Origin: Bradyrhizobium sp. Arg816
GTDB taxonomy: Bacteria > Pseudomonadota > Alphaproteobacteria > Rhizobiales > Xanthobacteraceae
Direction: 5' to 3'
DNA: 64,000 nt
Assembly (NCBI RefSeq): GCF_029989365.1
Contig: NZ_JAPRAQ010000016.1
Coordinates: forward strand, 1 to 64,000
Positions within the stretch are counted from its first letter, which is position 1; the number at the start of each line of letters is the position of its first letter. This document shows, one piece after another, positions 42,779 to 51,676 of the stretch. The position numbers were made by a program, and so were the translations under genes. The notes beneath the pieces are model-generated. The model made no database searches, was not told the origin of the DNA, and was given only the letters and a program-made list of their open reading frames with translations.

Positions 42779-43791
42779 CGCACCAGACCTTTCTGCCAGG
42801 ATAGCAGGCGGTCCCGCAAGCGGAACAGCAGCGTGATCAGCCCGGAGCACAAGAACGCCATAAGCAGCAGCGCGGCGTACATATTGGCATAGGCCGCCCA
42901 ACCTTGCGCCCATTGCAGGTACCAGCCGAGCCCCGCCTTCACGCCCAGCATCTCGGCTACGACAAGAACCGCAAACGAGTTGCCGAGACCCATGAACAGG
43001 CCGACAAAGACATGTGGCATTGCCGCCGGAATGGCAACCTTGAGCACGAGGAAGCGCTGGGTTGCTCCCAATGTCCGCGCAATATCGTAATAGGCGCTCT
43101 TCACGCAGGCGACGCCCGACCAGGTCAGCACGGTGACCGGAAACCCGGTGGCGAGCGCAATCAGGAAAATGCTGGCGCTGAAGCTCGACGGGAAAACGAA
43201 AAATGCGAGCGGCAGCCAAGCTGTCGCGGGCAGCGGCCCGATGAACCGCAAAACTGGATGGATCCAATAACCGGCGAGCCGCGACCAGCCGATCGCCACG
43301 CCGGTTACGAACCCCACCGCCGCACCGAGAAAATAACCGGTCGCGAGCAGACGCGCTGAGGCGAAGATGCCTTCAGCCAGCCGCCCCCAATCATCGATTA
43401 CGACTTCGACAATGGCCTGCGGCGGCGGAAAGAACGGCAACGGCAGCAATCCGAGCTTCGCCGTGACGGCCTCCCAGGCAGCAAAAAACAGCGCGAGCGC
43501 AAACAGCCACGGGGAGAGCCGCTGGAGACGCTGAAAAGCACCAAAACGAACGCCTGCAAAGGCTGCCAAGGCAAGGGCAACGGCCAATACGGCGCAGGCG
43601 ATGGCGAAGCTGCCCGTGTAGGTCCAATCGCTTTCGGGCTTATCCGGCCAGAACGCAGTGAGCGCGGCAACCACAAGCCATGCGGCGGCCACAGACAGTC
43701 CGCCGATCAACGACCGAGTGGTCGAACTTTCAAAGAAGCCGAAACCAGATTTCTGTGATGGCCTCGGCACTTCATCGATGACCGAGCTCAC
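42772..43791 (-). CDS. Nitrate/sulfonate-type ABC transporter permease
   Basis: A 339-residue permease with a BPD-type domain (the segment from ARTLGATQRFLVLKVAIP carries the EAA-like loop) and six to seven helices plus an N-terminal extension of two more (LSVAAAWLVVAALTAFW). GTG 43791 is preferred as start because GGAAG lies seven bases upstream; a TTG five codons earlier is possible. Twenty bases follow the binding-protein stop. Confidence 0.9.
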   Translation of the reverse strand: MSSVIDEVPRPSQKSGFGFFESSTTRSLIGGLSVAAAWLVVAALTAFWPDKPESDWTYTGSFAIACAVLAVALALAAFAGVRFGAFQRLQRLSPWLFALALFFAAWEAVTAKLGLLPLPFFPPPQAIVEVVIDDWGRLAEGIFASARLLATGYFLGAAVGFVTGVAIGWSRLAGYWIHPVLRFIGPLPATAWLPLAFFVFPSSFSASIFLIALATGFPVTVLTWSGVACVKSAYYDIARTLGATQRFLVLKVAIPAAMPHVFVGLFMGLGNSFAVLVVAEMLGVKAGLGWYLQWAQGWAAYANMYAALLLMAFLCSGLITLLFRLRDRLLSWQKGLVRW

Positions 43792-43811
43792 TGCGAATCT
43801 TCCCAATCGGC

Positions 43812-44942
43812 TCAGCTTAGAACGTCAAGATAAATCCGGTCGGCGAACTTGGCCGGGTCAGTGCTTCGCTTCATGACGTTCACTGCCTTGAGTTCGTCGG
43901 TGTAGAGTAGAAGCTGCTTCTTGAGCGTGGCCCCGACCGGGTGATTGTGGTGAGTATGGCTGCGATACATGGTGGCGAGATCCCCTACGGATCCTCTCCC
44001 GCCGTAGCCCGAATAGATTGCTGCGGCATCGGCGGGATCGCTGGCAACTAGGTCTGCCCCCTCCAGTATCGATCGGGTCAGAGCGGCCGCCACCGGCATG
44101 TCGCTTCGGGTGAGGCTGCCACGTATCGCGAGAACGCAGCAGGTGCGGTCGGCGAATTCGCCCGTCAAGTTCGTCGCGATCTCGTTGAGTTTGCCTTCCT
44201 TGAGCCAGAGGTAGGGCAGCGGATCTATCTCGGCCAGCGCCTGCACTTCGCCCTTGTCGACGGCAAGCGCGAGCAGATTGGCCGGGTACTGGCGCCACTC
44301 TACCTCTTGGGCCGGATCGATGCCCTTTTTGGCGAGGTAGATCGAAAAAAAGTTCTTCGCTGGGCTCGATTGATCGCTAATCCCGATAGCCTTGCCGCGC
44401 AGGGATTCCAGGCTGTCAATATTCGCAGCCTTGGAGCCGAGGAGCCGGATGCAGCCGCCGTGCACACCCGCGGTGATCCGAACGTCGAAACCTTGCTCCA
44501 GCGGTTTGAGCCAGCGCAGGGCCAATCCCAAACCGGCATCCGCCTTGCCAGTTGCAATCGCCTCCAACAACTGGTCGGTCGAACCGCCGAAATTGACGAA
44601 TTCGACATCGAGGTTGTGCTTGGCGAAGATACCCCGCTCCTTTGCGACTGCCGCAGCGACGGTGCACGCCGCGTTCGCATTCCAGGCAAGTTTGAGTTGA
44701 CGGGGTGGGCCCTGCAGCTCTTCGCTGTTCGCTGCGGCGCGGCAAATAAGAGGCTCGCCAGGAATATAAGACAGCGATCCAGTCCCGGATGCCGTCAGCG
44801 CGCGAGCCGCTCCGAACATTCCAAACGGCGCCGCAGCGCCGAGGGTGCAAACCAACGTCAGCACCGAGCGGCGGGAGAAGGCGCCCCGCTTCGCTTCGGT
44901 CAGACCTTCCGTCAAGCTGTTGCCAATTTCGCGCTTTTCCAT
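43812..44942 (-). CDS. Nitrate/sulfonate-type ABC substrate-binding protein with Tat signal
   Basis: A 376-residue SsuA/NrtA-like protein: twin-arginine motif SRRSVLTLV (about residue 24) and hydrophobic core, then the binding domain (KLAWNANAACTVAAAVAKERGIF, EFVNFGGSTDQLLEAIATGKADAG, GKAIGISDQSSPAKNFFSIYLA). GGGAG lies 7-11 bases before ATG 44942. Substrate could be a sulfonate, nitrate or an aromatic acid; ambiguous by sequence. Head of the operon. Confidence 0.9.
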   Translation of the reverse strand: MEKREIGNSLTEGLTEAKRGAFSRRSVLTLVCTLGAAAPFGMFGAARALTASGTGSLSYIPGEPLICRAAANSEELQGPPRQLKLAWNANAACTVAAAVAKERGIFAKHNLDVEFVNFGGSTDQLLEAIATGKADAGLGLALRWLKPLEQGFDVRITAGVHGGCIRLLGSKAANIDSLESLRGKAIGISDQSSPAKNFFSIYLAKKGIDPAQEVEWRQYPANLLALAVDKGEVQALAEIDPLPYLWLKEGKLNEIATNLTGEFADRTCCVLAIRGSLTRSDMPVAAALTRSILEGADLVASDPADAAAIYSGYGGRGSVGDLATMYRSHTHHNHPVGATLKKQLLLYTDELKAVNVMKRSTDPAKFADRIYLDVLS

Positions 44943-45385
44943 GTGTCACTCCCAAACTCGCGTGTGAATGGAATAGAACTGGGCGGCGCTTTGCGGGGCC
45001 TTAGCTCACCTCTCTTTGGGCATCATCCGAGCCCGTCTGCTACACAGGTGTGAAGAGCCTCACATTAACGCAAAAAATTGGAAGGAGATAGCTGCGCGGC
45101 GATTAAGGCTCTTGTCAATCGTGTTGACCTACTCACGGCGGCGTCTGTCGCATTTGATCGCGATCGGCGCGAGTAGATGGTCAATATCTGAATTGGGCAC
45201 ACGCACCAGCATGCATGAAGCCTGCGTTCCGCGAATTGAGCAACGCCTGTACCGAGATCACGCAGGATAGGCTGAACTTCGACGCTAAGTTCAGCATGCT
45301 CTGGAATGGTCGGCTTCCCGCTTCGCTAGCTTGATCCCGGGAATGGCATCAATGTTGCGCCGGGCCATACCTACAAGGAGGTCGC
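44943..45385. other. Divergent spacer between the ABC operon and the YdhR-like gene
   Basis: The 443 bases hold the promoters of both genes and the inverted repeat at 45271-45295. Otherwise no gene, IS end or other structure is recognised. Confidence 0.4.
45271..45295. promoter_or_regulatory. Perfect inverted repeat, candidate operator
   Basis: GCTGAACTT-N7-AAGTTCAGC is a 9-base perfect inverted repeat, 91 bases upstream of the YdhR-like start. Its 25-base length suits a dimeric regulator. No local regulator gene is adjacent. Confidence 0.45.
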
Positions 45386-45730
45386 ATGATTACCGCCATT
45401 GTACGATACACACTGCCGCCGAAGATCGACTACGCCGCGTGTCGCGAGCACTTTCACAAGATCGCCCCCAACTTCCGCGGGGTGACGGGGCTGATCAGCA
45501 AGCACTTCATCTGGTCCGAAAGCGGCTGGGCGGGTGGCGTGTACCAGTGGGAGCGTATCGAGGACGCTACGGCGTTCTATACCGGGCCGTGGCTCGAGGG
45601 CATCATCCAGCGCTACGGCATGAAGCCGCAGATCGATTTTTACGAGGTCTTTGCGCTAACAGACAACACGCACGGCAGGGTTGAGCTGTTCAAGGAGACC
45701 GTTGCCTCCAATGACCCCGAGCAGATCTAG
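45386..45730 (+). CDS. YdhR-like monooxygenase-type protein
   Basis: A 114-residue protein of the YdhR/dimeric alpha-beta-barrel family: ITAIVRYTLPPKIDYAACREHF, then HFIWSESGWAGGVYQWERIEDATAFY. Members may act as small monooxygenases or ligand-binding proteins. AAGGAGG about 4-10 bases before ATG 45386 is a strong ribosome site. A single gene. Confidence 0.75.
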   Translation: MITAIVRYTLPPKIDYAACREHFHKIAPNFRGVTGLISKHFIWSESGWAGGVYQWERIEDATAFYTGPWLEGIIQRYGMKPQIDFYEVFALTDNTHGRVELFKETVASNDPEQI

Positions 45731-45960
45731 CTCATCTGCTGCGCTAGCGCGTAGAGGTGACGGCGTGGCTGGCCAACTGCAAGAATGTCGAGATTGACCC
45801 CAAGGCGACATCGGCTGCCTGCGCGACGAAGTTCGGCCGAACTCACAAGAACCCTTCTCTCAGTGGCTACCGATGTTACGGACGAGCAGACACCGGCCTT
45901 AAATGGCATAGCGACGCGGATGACTCCATCCGGAGCGACCTCAAAGGCCGCTTCCGCGCC

Positions 45961-46149
45961 AACGTACTCGCCGTGATCCGCTATGCCAAGATCCATGGCG
46001 CCCGGCATCGGCCCTGGCTCACCGCGATGTTGGCGTGGCGACCCACCAAGCTCGCTGCCATCGCGCTCGCCAACAAACTCGCCAGGATGGCATGGGCGAT
46101 GATGGCCAGGAACGAACGCTACCAGGTACCCGCCGCTCTCACGGCGTAA
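45961..46149 (+). mobile_element. IS110-family transposase remnant (C-terminal end)
   Basis: The last 62 codons of an open frame read NVLAVIRYAKIHGARHRPWL and then ALANKLARMAWAMMARNERY, the C-terminal signature of IS110/IS116/IS902 transposases. The 5' part of the frame (45757-45960) does not match, and the DEDD catalytic domain is missing, so only the tail survives. Confidence 0.75.
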
Positions 46150-46510
46150 ACGAGATTACAGCCGGACACACCGGTGTGACGTAACGGTTGGAAAGTTGGA
46201 AGGACGAACAGCACGTCATGCAGTGCCGGTCGATCGGCGATCAGGACAGCCCACTTGGGCCATGGCATCTTTGAATGCAGAGCGGACGCCGCCCGGTTTG
46301 GCCGCCCCATGGGCGGCTTTTGACCCACCTGAGACATGCGCGGTTCAGGACTGTTGCGGCGCAAATTGACCGTTGACCCCTATTTCTATGTTCGCAATTT
46401 CCTGATGTGATCGCCAATATTGCAAGCCAATTGCTATGATCCCCGCTCAGGGGCGCCGTGTCGATCACCATCATGTCGTGACTAAAACTATAGAACAGGA
46501 AGGACATCAC
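46150..46510. other. Spacer after the IS110 remnant
   Basis: This 361-base spacer probably includes the old IS right flank and holds a copy of the dispersed GACCC-type repeat (46317-46338). The 3' part is the promoter region of the amidohydrolase. No intact gene. Confidence 0.4.
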
Positions 46511-47464
46511 ATGCCTTCACGCCGTGGTTTTCTGACCGGCACCGTCGCGACCGGCGTCGCGCTGTCAATGCAGCACGCCACGGCAACAGTCGCGCAGCAA
46601 AAACGAGTGATCGTCGATTCGCAGGTTCACCTGTGGCCGGCGAACACCCCGGAAAGACCCTGGCTCGCCGGTGGCAAACCACAGCTTCCGGAGCCCTTCA
46701 CCATCGAGCGGATAACTCCACTGATGGACGAGGCTGGCGTCGATCGCGTCGTCATCGTTCCGCCGGTGTCGCTCGAAGGCGAGCGCATCGACTATGCCCA
46801 GGAGGCGGTCAAACGGTCCCCGGGCCGCTTCGCCATCATGGCGCGTGTCGCCCTCGACAAGCCCGACCGCGCAGCACGGCTTGCGACTTGGCGCGACCAG
46901 CCCGGCGTGCTGGGCGTGAGGTTGAACTTCGGCCCCGGCGAAGCGGCGTGGCTGACAGACGGAACCGCGGACTGGTTCTGGCCGGCGGCGGAGAAGGCCC
47001 GCCTGCCTGTGATGTTTCTCACGTCGGGCCAGACGTCGCTGTTCGCGCGCATCGCCGAGCGACACCCGCAACTTACACTCATCATCGACCACATGGGCGT
47101 CGGCGCGGGCTTGCGCCCTCGTCCTGGTTCATCGGAATCCGGGAGAAACAACACGGTGCCGGAAGCCATCGCCCAGTCGGTCGCGCTCGCAAAATATCCG
47201 AATGTGTCGGTGAAGTTATCGTCGGTACCGCTGATTTCGACCGAGCCGTATCCATTCCGTGACGTGATCCCGCATATCCACCGCCTGTTCGACGCCTACG
47301 GCCCGGAGCGCTGCCACTGGGGAACAGATGTCACCAATTCATTCGCCCGGGCCACCTACCGGCAGCGCGTGACGCAATTCACGGAGGAGCTTCCGTTCCT
47401 CACCGAAAGTGACAAGGACTGGATCATGGGTCGCGCGATCCTGGCGCGGCTTCGCTGGACGTGA
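46511..47464 (+). CDS. Exported amidohydrolase (TIM-barrel, amidohydrolase_2 type)
   Basis: A 317-residue protein with a signal of Tat type (SRRGFLTGTVATGVALSM) and a metal-dependent amidohydrolase fold: DSQVHLWP at the first strand, HPQLTLIIDHMG in the middle, and WGTDVTNSF near the end with Asp on the last strand. Substrates in this family include lactones and decarboxylated aromatic acids. AGGAAGGA about 8 bases upstream sets ATG 46511. Convergent with the ATC-hydrolase gene. Confidence 0.88.
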   Translation: MPSRRGFLTGTVATGVALSMQHATATVAQQKRVIVDSQVHLWPANTPERPWLAGGKPQLPEPFTIERITPLMDEAGVDRVVIVPPVSLEGERIDYAQEAVKRSPGRFAIMARVALDKPDRAARLATWRDQPGVLGVRLNFGPGEAAWLTDGTADWFWPAAEKARLPVMFLTSGQTSLFARIAERHPQLTLIIDHMGVGAGLRPRPGSSESGRNNTVPEAIAQSVALAKYPNVSVKLSSVPLISTEPYPFRDVIPHIHRLFDAYGPERCHWGTDVTNSFARATYRQRVTQFTEELPFLTESDKDWIMGRAILARLRWT

Positions 47465-47581
47465 ACCAAGCTTGCTGCGGTGCATGAGTCCACTTATGGC
47501 CCATCGCGTCATTTCGCTGCGATGCGCAATTTGATCGCTACCGAGGCATAGCGGACTTTCGCGAGCCGTCAGCGCGGCCGA

Positions 47582-48286
47582 TTATGGGTTCACGGCCTCA
47601 TCCGGCGGGAACCGCGAGAAGCGGAAATTGCAGTGGCTCGCGCCGCCCGCCAGCGTTTGTGTCCTTTCCAGGCGGATGCCGCGCGCTGCGTAGGCGACGA
47701 AATCGAGGCCGCAGATGTTCGGCAGGATGTCCTTGTCCCCGTGGCGCGCTGCGAGCTTGCAGAAGCCGCAGGCCGTGTAGTTGATGCCGAATTCGAAGCT
47801 GTCTTGCGGACCCGGCTCTACGAAATCGTAGACGAAGTCTTCCGGAAACTCCTCCTGATGAGCTTTTGTAACGCTCCTTGCCGCCTGCTCGCGCAGCAAG
47901 TCCTGGTTCCCCGGTGACATGAATTGCCGCCCTGAGGCGAGACGCTCCGCTTCTGATACGGTCAGCAATTGCGCCTTGTAGGTGTCTCGCTCGATCTCGC
48001 CAATCACAGGCACCGGCACCCCGTGTCGTCGCAGCACCCGGCTGACGGCCATAAAGCCCATGAGACGCATGAAGAAATCGCTCATGCGGCTTGCCGCGCC
48101 GCCGACATAGGGCATCTGGGTGAGGACAATCTCGAATTCGTCTATCACCTCCCGCCTGATCCCGTCGATGTCGACGAGATGCGTGCGCTCGCGCAGCATC
48201 GCTTCGGCAAGGTCGAGCCGCTCACGCATGGCGGTCTCCATTGCGCTCCGATGCGTCTGGTAGAAGGGATGGATCATCTCAGCCAT
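47582..48286 (-). CDS. L-2-amino-thiazoline-4-carboxylate (ATC) hydrolase family protein
   Basis: A 234-residue protein matching the ATC-hydrolase family: an N-terminal helical region (MAEMIHPFYQTHRSAMETAMRE), a middle part with QMPYVGGAASRMSDFFMRL, and a C-terminal Cys-containing block (ACGFCKLAARHG, GLDFVAYAARGIRLERTQTLA, ASHCNFRFSR). ATC hydrolase opens the thiazoline ring toward N-carbamoyl-cysteine. ATG 48286 has AGGTG nearby. It is the last gene of a VOC-RidA-ATC run. Confidence 0.82.
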   Translation of the reverse strand: MAEMIHPFYQTHRSAMETAMRERLDLAEAMLRERTHLVDIDGIRREVIDEFEIVLTQMPYVGGAASRMSDFFMRLMGFMAVSRVLRRHGVPVPVIGEIERDTYKAQLLTVSEAERLASGRQFMSPGNQDLLREQAARSVTKAHQEEFPEDFVYDFVEPGPQDSFEFGINYTACGFCKLAARHGDKDILPNICGLDFVAYAARGIRLERTQTLAGGASHCNFRFSRFPPDEAVNP

Positions 48287-48327
48287 TGGACACCTGACGG
48301 CTCGTTGCAAGGTTGGCGAAGCCGGCT

Positions 48328-48714
48328 TCATTCCGCGGCGATCGCCTCGATCTCCAGCAGCCATTTGCTGTCAACAGTCTCGACGACCACGACCGTCAAC
48401 GCCGGCCGATGTTCGCCGAGCACCTTGCTGCGAATGGTGCGGTTAGTCACGACTTGAGTCCGGTCAGTCAGGAACGTGGTGACCTTGACCAGATGCTCGA
48501 CGCCAAGGCCCGCGGCGGCGAGCACCTCGATCACGTTGCGCCAGGCCTGTGCGCACTGCGCCTCGAAACCTTCGGGCACGGCGCCGTCAGTTTTCTCGGG
48601 CACCTGACCACTGATGAACAACAGGCGACGATGCTGCGTCAATTCAAGTCCCATGCTGTAACCGCCGGCGGGAGGATGGACCGTCGCGGGATTGTGATTG
48701 ACGATGTGAGCCAT
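48328..48714 (-). CDS. RidA family protein
   Basis: A 128-residue RidA/YjgF/UK114 protein. Markers: LLFISGQVP, QCAQAWRNVIEVLAAAGLGVEHLVKVTTFLTD and HRPALTVVVVETVD with the Arg that binds imine substrates, then LLEIEAIAA. It hydrolyses reactive enamines/imines. ATG 48714 lies one base beyond the VOC stop, with AGGAGG 10-15 bases upstream, indicating coupling. Confidence 0.9.
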   Translation of the reverse strand: MAHIVNHNPATVHPPAGGYSMGLELTQHRRLLFISGQVPEKTDGAVPEGFEAQCAQAWRNVIEVLAAAGLGVEHLVKVTTFLTDRTQVVTNRTIRSKVLGEHRPALTVVVVETVDSKWLLEIEAIAAE

Positions 48715-48715
48715 G

Positions 48716-49585
48716 TCAGTTTGCCTCCTGTTCGACGAATTCGAGCGCCAGACCATGCGCGGTGGCGGGTGGTACCAACAGCACGGCACCGGTCATCGCG
48801 AAGCCGACGCCGTTCTGTTTCAGCGTTCGCCCTGTCGCATCCAGATCAGCGACCGCCAGACGCGCCGCGCAAAAGCGCGGCGACGTGCTGTTCGCGAGGC
48901 ACGGTAGCCGGCGTGCCAACTCGGACGGGTCAAGCAAGGTGATCTGATTGCCGCGCTCACCAATCGTCAGCCGCCCGGGCGCAAGCTCGGCCGTGCCTTC
49001 CGTGAGGCGCTCGAGGAAGCGGCGATGCGCCGCCGGCTCCGCCGCCGACATCACCACCTCGACCACACGGAGGGCACCGTTGGGATGGCGCTGATACTGC
49101 GCCTTCCAGAACAGTTCCGGCGGGTGACGCTGCTGGCAGGTGAAGAACGCGATCCCGGGCATGGCGGGATCGGTGGCAAAGGCCAGCGAAAACGCGACGC
49201 GCGCCGTTCCCCCGCCCGGGAGCACCGCGTCACGGCCGAAATCGAACGGAGCATAATCGCCGATGCGGTCGGCCCTGAAACGCGCGGCATCGGCATGGGC
49301 GTCGGTGCTGTGCAGGACCAGCATCGACATTCCCTCTGCGGTCTCAAGAAAATCGCGGTTGTGGGCCGCGAAGCTGAAATGGCTCGGCGTGGCAGGCGGC
49401 ACCAACGCATTGTCGGTGACGGCCAGCAACTCCAGAAAATTGTCGGCGAACTGCGCCAGGCGGTTGCTCGTTCCGAACGGGTGCACGCCGGTCGGCGTGA
49501 GGTTGAAGCCAAGCCGCTGCCAATCCAGCGCGGCCTGTTCCAGATCGTGGACACAAATGACGAGATGATCGATTCGGCGCGGCAT
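48716..49585 (-). CDS. VOC-superfamily protein (glyoxalase-like, PF13468 type)
   Basis: A 289-residue two-domain vicinal-oxygen-chelate-type protein starting RIDHLVICVHDLEQAALDWQRLGFNLTPTG with metal-ligand His near the N-terminus; then FRADRIGDYAPFDFGRDAV and a second half (RFCAARLAVADLDATGRTLKQNGVGFAMTG). Length and layout fit glyoxalase-like PF13468 members. GGAG lies 8 bases before ATG 49585. First gene of the operon, divergent from the LysR-type gene. Confidence 0.87.
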   Translation of the reverse strand: MPRRIDHLVICVHDLEQAALDWQRLGFNLTPTGVHPFGTSNRLAQFADNFLELLAVTDNALVPPATPSHFSFAAHNRDFLETAEGMSMLVLHSTDAHADAARFRADRIGDYAPFDFGRDAVLPGGGTARVAFSLAFATDPAMPGIAFFTCQQRHPPELFWKAQYQRHPNGALRVVEVVMSAAEPAAHRRFLERLTEGTAELAPGRLTIGERGNQITLLDPSELARRLPCLANSTSPRFCAARLAVADLDATGRTLKQNGVGFAMTGAVLLVPPATAHGLALEFVEQEAN

Positions 49586-49713
49586 GGGGGGTCTCCGGAT
49601 TGCAGGCCGACCGTATCCGGCGATATCGCCTCAGCGCAAAGCATCATTCCTGCGGTTCAGCGCAAGAAAATCTATTGCAAGCCCAAGGCCCATCGGTGTC
49701 AAACTGCGGTGCG

Positions 49714-50337
49714 ATGACCTACGCCCTTCCCCCGCTCAACGCGCTCCGCGCATTCGAAGCCGCCGCCCGGCATCTCAGCTTCAAGCTGGCCGCGCACGAG
49801 CTGCACGTGACGCCTGCCGCTGTGGGGCAGCAGGTGAAAGCGCTGGAGGCACGCCTCGGCGTGCAGCTGTTCGAGCGGCTGCACAAGCAGCTGATCCTCA
49901 CCGCGGCCGGTCAGGCCTATCTGCCCGGGGTCTCCGAAGGCTTTCGCCACATTGCGGAGGCAACCTCGCAATTGAAGCCGGCGGGTGCGGTGCTGCTGCA
50001 GTTGGGGGTCCATGGCAGCTTCGATTTGCGCCGCCTCGAATTGGCGGAGTTTCGCAGCGCGCATGTGGAGATCGGTTTGCGGGTGCTGCAGCCGGCCGGC
50101 CTGCACGAATTGGTCGAGGGCAAGGTCGACCTCTTGATCGCCCGCGGTCTCGGCCACCATCCGGGCTATCGCTGCGACCGGATCGATGAGGGATCAGGCC
50201 TCGGTGATTGGCTGATTGCGCCTGAAGGCACCGCGGATTGCCCCGAGATCGTCAGCTTCCGCGAATGGTTGCGCGCCCTGCCGGCCGAGAACTCGCTCGC
50301 CAATCGCCGCCCCCGTCTGGTCGGCATCAGACGATAG
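49714..50337 (+). CDS. Undersized LysR-family protein
   Basis: A 207-residue protein with a full GcvA-like LysR helix-turn-helix (LPPLNALRAFEAAARHLSFKLAAHELHVTPAAVGQQVKALE, residues 5-45) but a shortened effector domain (usual length about 300 in total). The middle keeps VDLLIARGLGHHPGYRCDRI; the C-terminus matches a LysR tail (SFREWLRALPAENSLANRR). So about 90 residues of the effector region are missing by internal loss. Divergent from the VOC-RidA-ATC operon, it is their likely regulator. Weak ribosome site at ATG 49714. Confidence 0.72.
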   Translation: MTYALPPLNALRAFEAAARHLSFKLAAHELHVTPAAVGQQVKALEARLGVQLFERLHKQLILTAAGQAYLPGVSEGFRHIAEATSQLKPAGAVLLQLGVHGSFDLRRLELAEFRSAHVEIGLRVLQPAGLHELVEGKVDLLIARGLGHHPGYRCDRIDEGSGLGDWLIAPEGTADCPEIVSFREWLRALPAENSLANRRPRLVGIRR

Positions 50338-50725
50338 GCTTGACCGGCAATCCACAGCCTCGCCGCGACGACGTTGGAGACCTCGGGCAAAACAGGATCA
50401 GAACATCATCATGCGGCGATCGCGTGTCTGACGAGCGCTAAGCTCAAGCCCAGCTCGGTCGTTCGAGCCGCACTCGCCTCCTCATCGGGAGCTTGAATGA
50501 CGGCTCGGCGGTCAGGATCAACCCAGCCTGCTACCGAGCGGATTGGTGGCAATTTGCCCGAAAGCAGACCTATTGTGCTCAGTTCGAGCTTTGTCGTTCA
50601 TGACCCAAATCAGACATCCAGCCGCTAGGAAGCCCGCTAAACTTGGAATAGCCTGTAGTTGCAAGCACCGAGCGGAGAAATCTAAAACGTCGCACTTTGC
50701 GGAGACGCCTTAGCCTGGAGGCGGT
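50338..50725. other. Spacer with repeats upstream of the binding-protein gene
   Basis: This 388-base spacer holds the second 45-base repeat (50369-50413) and two copies of the GACCC-type repeat (50553-50574, 50599-50619). No intact gene. Confidence 0.5.
50369..50413 (+). repeat. 45-base dispersed repeat, copy 2
   Basis: Matches 39481-39525 in the same orientation with scattered differences; the shared core is TCGGGCAAAACAGGA. Confidence 0.7.
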
Positions 50726-51676
50726 ATGAGACGCCGCGAGTTTATGACCCTTCTCTCCGGTGCGGCGATGAGCTCGAGCGTTGCACGAGCGCAACAGCCC
50801 GGGCGACAGTATCGCGTTGCAATCTTAGCAACAGCGGGACCGCAAACCCTCCTCGATGAACTTGGCCAGGCCGGATTTGTCGAGGGACATAATCTTGAGA
50901 TCGATAGTCGGGCCATTGGCGTAGCCCCCGCCTCTTACGCGAAGGTCGCCGTTGAGTTGACCAAGGCGCTGCCGGATGTGCTCGTGGTATTCGGACCAGA
51001 CGCGGCTCGTGCTGCACAGAACGCAACTCAGCGCGTTCCCATCGTTGCGCTTGCCGATGACTTGCTTGGCAGCAAACTGGTCGCCTCAATGCCGCATCCT
51101 GAGGGCAATACAACAGGCGTCGCGATCTTTGCATTTCAGCTCGATGTGAAGCGATTGGAGTTGCTGCATGAGGCACTTCCCGGAGCTCGAAGAATAGCTT
51201 TGTTTGCCGATCACGAGCCAATACGAAACTTCGAAGCTCTCGAAAGTGCTGCGCATGCATTCGGCATCGAGGTCGTTCCATTTTCCGCACGGTCCGAGAC
51301 CGAAGCCATCCGTGCCATAGATGCTATGAAGGCGACGCCGGTCGACGCAGTTAATGTCTTGGCGTCCCCTATCCTGGGCGGCGCTCTTCGTTTTCTGATC
51401 CGCGACCGCTTTGCCTTGCATGCCTTACCAGCCATTTTGCAATGGCCCGAAGAAGCTGAGGCGGGCGGCCTGATTGCTTATGGGCCCCGATTAAGCGTGG
51501 TCTTCCGCCAATGCGCCCGTCAGGTCGCGAAGCTGTTGCGAGGCGCTAGAGTCGTCGATGTGCCCGTTGAGCAACCAACTGAGTTTGAGTTGATCATCAA
51601 TCTCAAGTCCGCCAAAGCGCTGGGTGTGCAAATTTCACCGGCGCTGCTCGCCCGTGCCAATGCCACCATCGAATGA
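50726..51676 (+). CDS. Exported ABC-type substrate-binding protein (PF04392 type)
   Basis: A 316-residue periplasmic-binding-fold protein starting MRRREFMTLLSGAAMSSSVARAQ, a twin-Arg-containing signal typical of the family. Markers: GFVEGHNLEIDSR, HPEGNTTGVAIFAFQLDVKRLELL, and the end FELIINLKSAKALGVQISPALLARA. Many copies of this family occur in Rhizobiales and the substrate is generally unknown. GGAGGCGG lies two to nine bases before ATG 50726. No transporter partner is near. Confidence 0.85.
   Translation: MRRREFMTLLSGAAMSSSVARAQQPGRQYRVAILATAGPQTLLDELGQAGFVEGHNLEIDSRAIGVAPASYAKVAVELTKALPDVLVVFGPDAARAAQNATQRVPIVALADDLLGSKLVASMPHPEGNTTGVAIFAFQLDVKRLELLHEALPGARRIALFADHEPIRNFEALESAAHAFGIEVVPFSARSETEAIRAIDAMKATPVDAVNVLASPILGGALRFLIRDRFALHALPAILQWPEEAEAGGLIAYGPRLSVVFRQCARQVAKLLRGARVVDVPVEQPTEFELIINLKSAKALGVQISPALLARANATIE

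Noticed and set aside
45727..46008. 93-codon minus-strand frame overlapping the IS110 remnant
   Set aside because: No ribosome site, no recognisable motif and it overlaps the better-supported transposase tail.
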